Source: JAAAPF01 sp964481035
GTDB taxonomy: Bacteria; Pseudomonadota; Alphaproteobacteria; Geminicoccales; Geminicoccaceae
Length of the DNA stretch: 51,079 nucleotides
Direction: 5' to 3'
Assembly: GCA_964481035.1 (NCBI GenBank)
Contig: CAYZSE010000005.1
Location: 1 to 51,079 of the forward strand
This document shows, piece after piece, positions 34,067 through 41,843 of the stretch. Below the pieces are notes generated by a model. It was not told where the DNA came from, searched no databases, and was given only the letters and a program-made list of their open reading frames with translations. Within the stretch, counting starts at the first letter, position 1. Each line of letters opens with the position of its first letter. Both the position numbers and the translations under genes were made by a program.

Positions 34067-34651
34067 CTAGTTTTCGGTTTCCTCGACGGCGATGGCAACG
34101 GCGGTGGTGTAGGCGACGTCGATGCGGTCGCCCGGCTGGCGGCGGCTCGCGAAGTCGCGCATGGGCGGGCTGACGACGATGCTGTGGGTCGTGCCCTCGG
34201 GCGTGGTGAAGACGGCAATCGCGGTCTCCGGGTCGTAGGAGAGGAAGGTGACGGTGGTCGTCGTCTCCTCGGCGACGGCGACGCCGGGCCGGGTGCCTGC
34301 CGGCGCGCGCACGGCGGCGACGACGGTCTCGCTCGGCATGTCCTCCTCGCCCGTCGGCGCCATGGCGACGACGACGCTCTCGACATACGAGGTCCGGATC
34401 GTGTCGCCGACCTCGATCTGGTCGAAGTTGCGGACCTGGGGACCGGCCTCGACCGTCAAGAACCGCCCGTCCTCGGTGCGGATCATCACCTCGCGCCGAT
34501 CCGTGTTGACGGCCTGCACCGTCGCGGTCGTCTCGACGACGTCCTCGCGCACGGCGACGTCGGCGGGCGCCGCCGGCGGTACCTGGTTGCCGGCGCAGGC
34601 CGCGACGCCGAGCACGAGGCCGGCGGCCACGAGGTTGCGCAAAGGGGGCAT
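34067..34651 (-). CDS. Hypothetical lipoprotein with repeated beta domain
   Basis: A 194-residue exported protein with a lipobox (GVAAC, Cys about 19). The mature part contains two similar halves: a block of TATVQAVNTDRREVMIRTEDG and VRNFDQIEVGDTIRTSYVE, echoed by TFLSYDPETAIAVFTTPEG and RDFASRRQPGDRIDVAYT. Each ends in a GD-x-I/V motif, consistent with an internal duplication of a small beta-barrel. I do not recognise a function. The ATG at 34651 has GAGGAG 9 bases upstream. Confidence 0.75.
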   Translation of the reverse strand: MPPLRNLVAAGLVLGVAACAGNQVPPAAPADVAVREDVVETTATVQAVNTDRREVMIRTEDGRFLTVEAGPQVRNFDQIEVGDTIRTSYVESVVVAMAPTGEEDMPSETVVAAVRAPAGTRPGVAVAEETTTTVTFLSYDPETAIAVFTTPEGTTHSIVVSPPMRDFASRRQPGDRIDVAYTTAVAIAVEETEN

Positions 34652-34749
34652 GGTCTTCAACTCCTCACGGCCGCGGCGCCTGTCGCTGCGGACGGACGCC
34701 GTGTGTGTCGTAACCCCGGCGCCGGGTCCAGCCCCTACGCGCATGGGGC

Positions 34750-35160
34750 TCAGGCCTCGAAGCGGATCGGCTGGGCGCCCTCCCAGAGGCACAGGCGGCC
34801 GATCTCCGGCAGATGCTCGAGCCCCGAGGTCAACGTGACGAAGTGGTTGCCGGCGAGCTGGCCCATCTTCGAGGCGAAATGCACGCCGCCATAGGCCAAG
34901 AGGATCTCGGTCTCGCTGATCCCGCCGGGGTAGAGGACGATCTGGCCCGGTGCCGGGTAGCTCGTGGGGTTCTCGTAGCCGACGCCGAACTCCAGATCGC
35001 CGAGCGGGATCCACACCCCCTCGCCGCTCCAGCGAACATGGACGATCCGGCTCGCGAACGGCAGGTGCGGCTTGAACGCGGCGACGGTGTGGGGTGCGCT
35101 CGCGGTCTCGAAGCGCGCGTCGAAGGTGAAGGGGCCGGCGGCGACCTGGAGGCGGTCCAT
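34750..35160 (-). CDS. DUF3830 family protein
   Basis: A 136-residue protein with the cyclophilin-like DUF3830 pattern: FKPHLPFASRIVHVRWSGEGVWIP, NPTSYPAPGQIVLYPGG, SETEILLAYGG and GQLAGNHF. The biochemical role is unknown. It is divergent from the dihydropyrimidinase-like gene with 121 bases between starts, suggesting a shared control region and a role in cyclic amide or pyrimidine catabolism. Confidence 0.85.
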   Translation of the reverse strand: MDRLQVAAGPFTFDARFETASAPHTVAAFKPHLPFASRIVHVRWSGEGVWIPLGDLEFGVGYENPTSYPAPGQIVLYPGGISETEILLAYGGVHFASKMGQLAGNHFVTLTSGLEHLPEIGRLCLWEGAQPIRFEA

Positions 35161-35281
35161 GGCTTTCTCCCGGTGGGCGACGGGCGGGTGTTAGCGGGTG
35201 GCAGAGGTTTTGCCCATCCGGGCGGTTGACGGTGCAGGCGACGGCCTTACCGCTGGGGTGGACCAGCGAGGGGGACACGCG

Positions 35282-36709
35282 ATGGCGGAGTTCGATCTGG
35301 TGGTGGCGGGCGGTGAGGTCATCACGGCTGCGGACCGCATGCGGGCCGACATCGGCATCAAGGACGGCCGCATCGAGGCCCTGGCCGAGCGCCTCGACGG
35401 CGGGGCTAAGCGTATCGACGCCGCGGGCTTGTGGGTGCTGCCGGGCGGCGTCGACAGCCACGTCCACATCGCCCAGCACTCGGGCGAGGGGATCGTCATG
35501 GCCGACGACTTCGCGAGCGCCACGGCGGCGGCGGCCTGCGGCGGCAACACCACGGTCATGCCCTTCGCGCTGCAAAGGAGAGGCACCAGCCTGCGCGAGG
35601 CGGTCAAGGCCTACCAGGCGCTCGCCGCAGGGCAATGCCACATCGACGTCAGCTTCCATCTCATCATCACCGACGCGACGCCAGCGGTGCTCGGCCAGGA
35701 ACTGCCGGCGCTCGTCAAGGACGGCTTCACCTCCTTCAAGGTCTTCATGACCTACGACGACATGGTCCTCGACGACCGCCAGCTCCTCGAGGTCATGGAC
35801 GTGGCCAAGCGCGAGCAGGCGCTCGTGATGGTCCACGCCGAGGGCTACGACAGCATCAGGTTCCTGCAGGACCGGATGGAGGCGGCCGGCAACACCGCAC
35901 CCTATTACCACGCTCCGAGCCGGCCCGATGTCGTCGAGCGGGAGGCGACGCACCGCGCGATCAGCCACGCCCAGCTCGTCGGCGTGCCGCTGGTGATCGT
36001 GCACGTCAGCTCCCAGGCGGCGATGGAGCAGATCCAGTGGGCCCAGGCCAAGGGGCTCGAGGTCTACGCCGAGACCTGCCCGCAATATCTGACGCTCACC
36101 GCCGACGACCTGAAGGGCCTCAACATGGACATGAGCGGGGCCAAGTACGTCTGCTCGCCGCCGCCACGGACGGCGGCCGACCAGCAGGCGATCTGGCGCG
36201 GCCTCGAGCAGGGCACGTTCTTCACCTTCTCGAGCGACCACAGCCCGTTTCGCTACGACAGCCCCGAAGGCAAGCTCAATCCGAAGGGGCGCACCTCGTT
36301 CCGGTGGGTGCCGAACGGCATCCCCGGCGTCGAGACGCGGCTGCCGATCCTCTTCTCCGAGGGCGTCGTCACGGGCCGGCTGAGCCCGCAGCAGTTCGTC
36401 GCGCTCTCCGCCACCAACCACGCCAAGCTCTACGGGCTCTACCCGCAGAAGGGCACGATCGCCGTCGGCAGCGACGCCGACCTCGCGCTGTGGGATCCGA
36501 CCCGCCGGGAGACCCTGCGCCAGGAGATCCTTCACCACGGCGCCGACTACACCCCGTGGGAGGGCTTCGCGGTGACCGGCTGGCCGGTGGTCACGATCTG
36601 CCGCGGCGAGGTGGTGGCCGAGGCGGGGCGCGTCACCGGCACCAGGGCGCACGGCCGCCACCTCGCCCGCGGGCCTTCTCCCTACGCCCGCGGGCGGGTT
36701 GCGGACTGA
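35282..36709 (+). CDS. Dihydropyrimidinase / hydantoinase-like amidohydrolase
   Basis: A 475-residue binuclear-metal cyclic amidohydrolase. Metal ligands are visible: HVH in GGVDSHVHIAQHSG, the carboxylated Lys in TSFKVFMTYDD, His in MVHAEG and IVHVSS, and Asp in FSSDHSPF. This set and length match dihydropyrimidinase/D-hydantoinase, opening dihydrouracil or hydantoin rings. The exact substrate is unproven. The ATG at 35282 has GAGGGGG upstream. Confidence 0.9.
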   Translation: MAEFDLVVAGGEVITAADRMRADIGIKDGRIEALAERLDGGAKRIDAAGLWVLPGGVDSHVHIAQHSGEGIVMADDFASATAAAACGGNTTVMPFALQRRGTSLREAVKAYQALAAGQCHIDVSFHLIITDATPAVLGQELPALVKDGFTSFKVFMTYDDMVLDDRQLLEVMDVAKREQALVMVHAEGYDSIRFLQDRMEAAGNTAPYYHAPSRPDVVEREATHRAISHAQLVGVPLVIVHVSSQAAMEQIQWAQAKGLEVYAETCPQYLTLTADDLKGLNMDMSGAKYVCSPPPRTAADQQAIWRGLEQGTFFTFSSDHSPFRYDSPEGKLNPKGRTSFRWVPNGIPGVETRLPILFSEGVVTGRLSPQQFVALSATNHAKLYGLYPQKGTIAVGSDADLALWDPTRRETLRQEILHHGADYTPWEGFAVTGWPVVTICRGEVVAEAGRVTGTRAHGRHLARGPSPYARGRVAD

Positions 36710-36720
36710 GGGCGTCGTCT

Positions 36721-36745
36721 GCAACCTTTGGCTCGGCGGGACGTT
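36721..36745 (+). promoter_or_regulatory. EcfG-type (general stress) promoter of ecfG
   Basis: GCAAC at 36721-36725, a 16-base spacer and CGTT at 36742-36745. This matches the alphaproteobacterial EcfG consensus GGAAC-N16/17-CGTT with one mismatch. It ends 29 bases before the ecfG start and implies positive autoregulation of the cassette. Confidence 0.6.
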
Positions 36746-36774
36746 ACGAGCGTTCACGACGGGGGAGAGCACGA

Positions 36775-37326
36775 ATGCGCGACTTTCAGACCGAGCTCGT
36801 CGATCAACTGCCGCAGCTGCGCGCCTTCGCCCGCAGCCTGACCAGCGGCAACGCTGCGCTCGCCGACGATTTGGTCCAGGACACCTGCGTCAATGCGCTC
36901 CGGGCGCAAGACCAGTTCGAGCCGGGCACCAACCTGCGGGCCTGGCTGTTCACGATCCTGCGCAACCGCTTTCGGTCGATCGTCAAGCGGCAACAGGTGC
37001 GCGCGGAGGATCCCGACGATGATCTCGATCGCCATGCGATGGCGGCCAGCCCGCAGGCGGGTTCCCTCGAGATGATGGCCTTTCGCGGCGCCTTTCGCGC
37101 GCTCCGTCCAGAGCATCGCGAGGCGCTGGTTCTGGCCGTCATCCACGGCCTCGCCTACGAGGACATCGCGCAGATCTGCGGCGTGCGCGTCGGCACGGTG
37201 AAGAGCCGGGTCAGCCGAGCGCGCAGCGAGCTCAGGGCCATGCTGCTGGAGGAGCCCGATCATCGGCTCGCGGCGGAGGCGACCACGGCCGACGCGTCCC
37301 TCGTCGAGTTTCAGCAGGTGCCGTGA
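36775..37326 (+). CDS. ecfG: General stress response sigma factor EcfG
   Basis: A 183-residue ECF sigma factor that directs RNA polymerase to stress genes. Sigma region 2 reads RAFARSLTSGNAALADDLVQ, then ALRAQDQFEPGTNLRAWLF. Region 4 has LRPEHREALVLAVIHGLAYEDIA and GTVKSRVSRARSEL. The EcfG identity rests on this pattern plus the adjacent NepR and PhyR genes. The ATG at 36775 follows GGGGGAG at about 8 bases. It is first in the operon, whereas nepR usually precedes ecfG. Confidence 0.9.
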   Translation: MRDFQTELVDQLPQLRAFARSLTSGNAALADDLVQDTCVNALRAQDQFEPGTNLRAWLFTILRNRFRSIVKRQQVRAEDPDDDLDRHAMAASPQAGSLEMMAFRGAFRALRPEHREALVLAVIHGLAYEDIAQICGVRVGTVKSRVSRARSELRAMLLEEPDHRLAAEATTADASLVEFQQVP

Positions 37327-37403
37327 ACCGGCTCTTGCGCACCCTCCCTTCGGTTGCGTGCGGCATCCGGAAGGGGCACATTCCTTCGTGGGTGCAAGGA
37401 GTA

Positions 37404-37646
37404 ATGGTGAGCGGAGAAGGTCGTCCTCCGACCCGATACCCGCCGCCGTCGCGGTCCGCTGACGACGGCTTCGATCGGTGGGTCGATCGTCAGCTTCAAG
37501 AGCTGTTCGACGAGGTGGCCGCTGAGCCCGTGCCGGATCGGCTTCGCCGTCTCGTCGACCACCTCGAAGCCGGCAAGGTCGACGACGAGCGCGACGACGA
37601 TGATCCTGATGCATCCGAGCGGGGTCGCGGCGAGGAGAGGGGATGA
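37404..37646 (+). CDS. nepR: Anti-sigma factor NepR
   Basis: An 80-residue protein expected to hold EcfG inactive until captured by PhyR. The conserved NepR core is clear: DRWVDRQLQELFDEVAAEPV followed by PDRLRRLVDHLE (residues about 24-55). The N-terminus and the acidic C-terminus (DDERDDDDPD) look disordered. The ATG at 37404 has AAGGAG immediately upstream. It ends in an ATGA overlap with phyR, so anti-sigma and anti-anti-sigma are translationally coupled. Confidence 0.88.
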   Translation: MVSGEGRPPTRYPPPSRSADDGFDRWVDRQLQELFDEVAAEPVPDRLRRLVDHLEAGKVDDERDDDDPDASERGRGEERG

Positions 37647-38434
37647 CCGCCGTCTCGAACGTCGAGGAGATCGTGGCCGGGCTCAGACGGTACGCCCGGG
37701 CGGTGGTCGGGGAGCCGGGACGAGCCGATGCGTTCGTCGGCCGCGCTCTGGAACGGACGGTCGACGGCGAGGGCAAGCCGACGGACAGTGCAGCGACCCG
37801 CCGCGAACTCTATCGCGCGGTGTACGGCGAGCTGCGCCACGCCGGCGTCGCCCGAGGCGACGATGCCGTCGATCGGGCCGTGGTCGCAGCCGGTGTCCGC
37901 CGGCTCGACGAGAACGCCAAGCACGCCTTGCTGCTGCACGTGCTAGAGCGGCTCAGCCTCGACGATGTCGCGGCGATCATGAGCCTCCCGCCGGACGCGG
38001 TGCAACGCTGTGTCGACATCGCCCATGCCGCGCTGCGGGCGCAGGCGCCGACGCCGGTGCTGGTCGTCGCCGACGACGCGAATGTGGCCCGCTCGCTGGA
38101 AGCGGCCGCCGCGGCGAGCGGGCATCTGGTGGTGGGGGTTGCCACGACCACTGTCGATGCCGTGGCGATGGCGCAGCGGACACCGCCCGCGCTCGTGCTC
38201 GCCGAGGTCGAGCCCATCGAGGCCAGCATGGGGGCGGCGGCCGTCACCGCCGTCCAGGCGCTCACCGGCGCCCCCGCTCTCTTCGTCACCGACTCGCCCG
38301 ACGCTCTGCCCCCGGGGTTGGGGGAGGGATCCCGGCTGGTCCTCACCAAGCCGCTCGACGAGCGGCTGCTGACGATCGGCATGGCCCAGCTCGAGTTGCT
38401 GCCCAACCCCGCTCCGCGCCCCACCGAAGCCTAG
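37643..38434 (+). CDS. phyR: PhyR-type anti-anti-sigma response regulator with degenerate receiver
   Basis: A 263-residue protein. Residues 1-130 form a sigma-like domain (ALLLHVLERLSLDDVAAIM), which in PhyR mimics EcfG and captures NepR. Residues about 137-250 form a receiver. Receiver Thr (FVTDSP) and Lys (LTKPL) are present. The phosphoacceptor Asp of LVLAD is Glu188 (LVLAEVEP, codon 38204-38206), and the acidic pair ED reads Ala143-Asp144. It may work without classical phosphorylation, or be poorly responsive. It overlaps nepR by 4 bases. Confidence 0.88.
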   Translation: MTAVSNVEEIVAGLRRYARAVVGEPGRADAFVGRALERTVDGEGKPTDSAATRRELYRAVYGELRHAGVARGDDAVDRAVVAAGVRRLDENAKHALLLHVLERLSLDDVAAIMSLPPDAVQRCVDIAHAALRAQAPTPVLVVADDANVARSLEAAAAASGHLVVGVATTTVDAVAMAQRTPPALVLAEVEPIEASMGAAAVTAVQALTGAPALFVTDSPDALPPGLGEGSRLVLTKPLDERLLTIGMAQLELLPNPAPRPTEA

Positions 38435-38467
38435 CGAGTCCCGAGCAGAAGTCTCGACCAGCACCGC

Positions 38468-39484
38468 TCAGGGGCGCCAGTCGCGCACCGCGCTCGTGCC
38501 GTCGAGCGGTGGGGGGGCGAGCGGCGATGTGGCGACCGGTGCGGTATCGAGCTCCGGCCGCGGCCCCTGGCCGTAGAGCAGCACGATGCTGATGCGGCGA
38601 TTGCTCGCCGCCATCGGATCGTCGGGCGCGTGCGGGTCGGTGTCGGCCTTGCCGGCGACGCGGGCGAGCCGCTGCTCGTCGAGCCCGGCCTCGACGAGGA
38701 ACCGGCGCGCGGCGTTCGCCCGGCGGCTCGACAGAGCCCAATTGTCGCCGGCGCTGCCGACGCGAAAGGGTGCGGCATCGGTATGCCCGCTGATCGCGAC
38801 ACGGTTGCGGGTGTCGGCGACCGCCTGGGCGACCTTGGCGAGGAGCGCGTTCATGTGCGGGTGCATGGCGTCGCTGCCGCGCGGAAACATCGAGCGTTCG
38901 TCCTGGTCGACGATCTGGATCCGCAGACCCTCCTCGGTGCGGTCGATCTCCAGGTTGGCCTCCAGCCCGGCGAGCTCCGGATCGCCGCGAATCGCCGCCA
39001 TGAGGCGGCGCTCGATCTCCTGGAACTGCGCCTCCTCGACGGCGCGGTCGGGGACGGCCACGGGCACCTCGCGGCCGGCGCCGAGATCGCCGGGGTTCTT
39101 CGAGCCCGCCTCGCTGTTGTCCTCGAAGTCCTCGCCGTCGCCGTCGCCCTGGCCGTCGCCGCCGACATCCTCGTTCGGCAAGCCGACGACGATGCTCGGC
39201 ATGCTCATCGGCGGCAGGTTGAGCGGCCCTTCCATGTCGGTGACGAGGCCGCCGGAGAAGCCGACGCTGCCGTGCTCGGTCTTCTCCGCCGTCGTCGGCA
39301 GGAAGTAGTTGGCGATACCGAGCCGCTGCTCGTCGGTGGTGACGTTCAACAGCCACAAGAGCAGAAAGAAGGCCATCATCGCGGTCACGAAGTCGGCGTA
39401 GGCGACCTTCCAGGCGGCGCTGTGGGCGTGGGCGTGGCTGGCCTTCTTGACCTTCTTGATGATCGGCTGGGTGTTGGCGCGCAC
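38468..39484 (-). CDS. motB: Flagellar motor stator protein MotB
   Basis: A 338-residue stator subunit. A basic cytoplasmic start precedes the single transmembrane helix with the proton-binding Asp (YADFVTAMMAFFLLLWLL). The plug/linker is unusually Gly/Asp/Glu-rich (about residues 100-130). The OmpA-like peptidoglycan-binding domain shows SGHTDAAP, NWALSSRRANAARRFL and ASNRRISIVL. The start is GTG at 39484. MotA is not in the window. Confidence 0.93.
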   Translation of the reverse strand: MRANTQPIIKKVKKASHAHAHSAAWKVAYADFVTAMMAFFLLLWLLNVTTDEQRLGIANYFLPTTAEKTEHGSVGFSGGLVTDMEGPLNLPPMSMPSIVVGLPNEDVGGDGQGDGDGEDFEDNSEAGSKNPGDLGAGREVPVAVPDRAVEEAQFQEIERRLMAAIRGDPELAGLEANLEIDRTEEGLRIQIVDQDERSMFPRGSDAMHPHMNALLAKVAQAVADTRNRVAISGHTDAAPFRVGSAGDNWALSSRRANAARRFLVEAGLDEQRLARVAGKADTDPHAPDDPMAASNRRISIVLLYGQGPRPELDTAPVATSPLAPPPLDGTSAVRDWRP

Positions 39485-39565
39485 GGCCGGCTCCGGATCG
39501 GCGAGCCTCGATCCTCGCAGGCGACGGTTAACGATCGATGAGAGCGCGCCGAGCTTTGCCTCGCC

Positions 39566-40567
39566 TCAGCCCTGAAGGCGGCGGGCGATGTCGAGCGCGG
39601 CGTAGGTGAGGATCGCGTCGGCACCGGCCCGTTTCATCGCCAAGAGCGCCTCGAGCATGGCCTTGTCGGCATCGAGCCAGCCCTGAAGGCCGGCGGCCTG
39701 GATCTGCGCGTACTCGCCCGAGACCTGATAGGCGAGGGTGGGCACGCCGAAGGCCGTCTTCACGCGGTGGATGATGTCGAGATAGGGCAGGCCCGGCTTG
39801 ACCATGACGAGGTCGGCGCCCTCCTCGATGTCCATGGCGACCTCGTGCAGCGCCTCGCCGCCATTGGCCGGGTCCATCTGGTAGGTGCGCTTGTCGGCGG
39901 CGCCGAGCGCCGTGGCCGAGCCGACGGCCTCGCGGAAGGGGCCATAGTAGCAGGAGGCGTACTTGGCGGCGTAGGCGAGGATGCGGGTGTCGGCGAGGCC
40001 GGCCGCGTCGAGGTGCCGTCGGATGGCGCCGACGCGGCCGTCCATCATGTCCGAGGGTGCGACCGTGCAGCAGCCGGCTGCGGCCTGGACGCGTGCCTGC
40101 TCGACGAGGATCTCGATCGTCGCGTCGTTGATGATGCGGCCGTCCTCGAGGATGCCATCCTGGCCGTGGCTGGTGTAGGGATCGAGCGCGACGTCGCCGA
40201 TCAGGCCGAGATCCGGCACCGCGTCGCGGATCGCCCGCGCCGCCGAGCAGATCAAATTGTCGGGGTTGCGCGCCTCGCGGGCGTCCTCGGTCTTGATCCG
40301 GGCCGGCGAGCAGGGGAAGAGCGCCAGGGCCGGGACGTCCAGGCTCCGAAGCTCGCGGGCGAGGGCGACCGCCCGGTCGATCGAGAGCCGGCTCACCCCC
40401 GGCATGGCCGCCACCGGCTCCGCCTTGTCGACGCCCTCGACGATGAAGATCGGCAGGATCAGGTCCGCCGGCGTGAGCACGTGCTCGGCCGCGATCCGCC
40501 GCACCCAGTCCTGCGTCCGGCGGCGGCGCATACGGGTGGTGGGAAAGCGTCCGAGCCCCGTCTGCAT
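39566..40567 (-). CDS. hemB: Porphobilinogen synthase (5-aminolevulinate dehydratase)
   Basis: Condenses two 5-aminolevulinate molecules in haem/corrin synthesis. The 333-residue protein has active-site lysines in KYASCYYGPFREA and MVKPGLPYLD. The metal region is aspartate-rich (DVALDPYTSHGQDG) rather than cysteine-rich, indicating the Mg/K-dependent type rather than the Zn type. The ATG at 40567 follows AGAGGA at about 9 bases. It is divergent from the acyl-CoA dehydrogenase. Confidence 0.96.
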   Translation of the reverse strand: MQTGLGRFPTTRMRRRRTQDWVRRIAAEHVLTPADLILPIFIVEGVDKAEPVAAMPGVSRLSIDRAVALARELRSLDVPALALFPCSPARIKTEDAREARNPDNLICSAARAIRDAVPDLGLIGDVALDPYTSHGQDGILEDGRIINDATIEILVEQARVQAAAGCCTVAPSDMMDGRVGAIRRHLDAAGLADTRILAYAAKYASCYYGPFREAVGSATALGAADKRTYQMDPANGGEALHEVAMDIEEGADLVMVKPGLPYLDIIHRVKTAFGVPTLAYQVSGEYAQIQAAGLQGWLDADKAMLEALLAMKRAGADAILTYAALDIARRLQG

Positions 40568-40691
40568 GGCGGCGATCCTCTTCTCGTCGGGCCGTTCAGG
40601 TAGCGTGCGGCCGGCCGGTGGCGCAAGCTCCGCCTGCCGCGATTGACCGCGCCCGGCCCCTTCGATACGCCGGTCCTGGGAGAGATGAGCA

Positions 40692-41843
40692 TTGGACTTC
40701 CGGCTTTCCGAGGAGCAAGCGGCGTTCCGGGCCACCGCCCGCGCCTTTGCCGACGACGCGATGGCGCCGAAGGCCGAGCAGTGGGACGCGGAGAAGATCT
40801 TTCCCGAGGAGACGCTGCGCGCCGCGGCGGCGCTGGGCTTTGCCGGCATCTACTGCGGCGAGGCGCATGGCGGCAGCGGCCTCGGCCGGCTCGACGCCGC
40901 CTTGATCTTCGAGGAGCTGGCGCGCGCCTGCCCGTCGACCGCGGCGTACCTGTCGATCCACAACATGGTCGCCTGGATGATCGACCGTTTCGGCGACGCC
41001 GCCCAGCGCGCCCGCCTGCTGCCGCCGCTCTTCTCCATGGCGCGGTTCGCGTCCTACGCGCTCACCGAGCCGGGCGCGGGCTCGGATGCGGCGAGCCTCA
41101 GGACACGCGCGGTCGCGGACGGCGGCGACTACGTTCTCGACGGCACCAAGGCGTTCATCTCGGGCGGCGGGCGCAGCGACCTCTACCTCGTCATGGCGCG
41201 GACCGGCGAGGCGGGCCCGCGGGGGATCTCCTGCTTCGTCGTCGAGGCGGGCACGCCCGGCCTCTCTTTCGGCGCGCCGGAGAAGAAGATGGGCTGGAAC
41301 AGCCAGCCGACCTGCCAGGTCCAGCTCGACGGCTGCCGGGTGCCCGCCGCCAGCCGGCTCGGCGCCGAGGGCGAGGGCTTCAAGATCGCCATGGCCGGGC
41401 TCGACGGCGGCCGGGTCAACATCGCCGCCTGCTCGCTCGGCGGCGCCGCGGCGGCGCTCGATCTGGCCCGTGCCTATGTCGGCGAGCGCCGGCAGTTCGG
41501 CCGCCCCATCGCCGAGTTCCAGGCGACGCGCTTCAAGCTCGCGGACATGGCGACCGAGCTGGAGGCGGCGAGGCTCTTGACCTGGCGCGCGGCCGTGGCG
41601 CTCGACCAGGCCGAGGCCGAGCGGACCGTCGCCTGCGCCATGGCGAAACGGCTCGCGACCGACGTCGGCTTTCGCGTGGTCGACGAGGCGCTGCAGCTCC
41701 TGGGCGGCTACGGCTACATTCGCGACTACGGCATCGAGCGACGCCTGCGCGACCTGCGCGTCCACCGCATCCTCGAGGGCACCAACGAGATCATGCGCCT
41801 CATCATCGCCCGCCGGCTCCTGGAGACCGCATCCCATGGCTGA
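40692..41843 (+). CDS. Acyl-CoA dehydrogenase, probably isobutyryl-CoA dehydrogenase
   Basis: A 383-residue flavoenzyme with family signatures FASYALTEPGAGSD, the RRQFGRPIAEFQ helix, LQLLGGYGYIRDYGIER and the catalytic Glu in LEGTNEIMR. The two following genes catalyse the next valine-degradation steps, so isobutyryl-CoA is the likely substrate (inferred from context). The start is TTG at 40692 (DFRLSEEQ follows). The coding end overlaps the hydrolase start by 8 bases. Confidence 0.88.
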   Translation: MDFRLSEEQAAFRATARAFADDAMAPKAEQWDAEKIFPEETLRAAAALGFAGIYCGEAHGGSGLGRLDAALIFEELARACPSTAAYLSIHNMVAWMIDRFGDAAQRARLLPPLFSMARFASYALTEPGAGSDAASLRTRAVADGGDYVLDGTKAFISGGGRSDLYLVMARTGEAGPRGISCFVVEAGTPGLSFGAPEKKMGWNSQPTCQVQLDGCRVPAASRLGAEGEGFKIAMAGLDGGRVNIAACSLGGAAAALDLARAYVGERRQFGRPIAEFQATRFKLADMATELEAARLLTWRAAVALDQAEAERTVACAMAKRLATDVGFRVVDEALQLLGGYGYIRDYGIERRLRDLRVHRILEGTNEIMRLIIARRLLETASHG

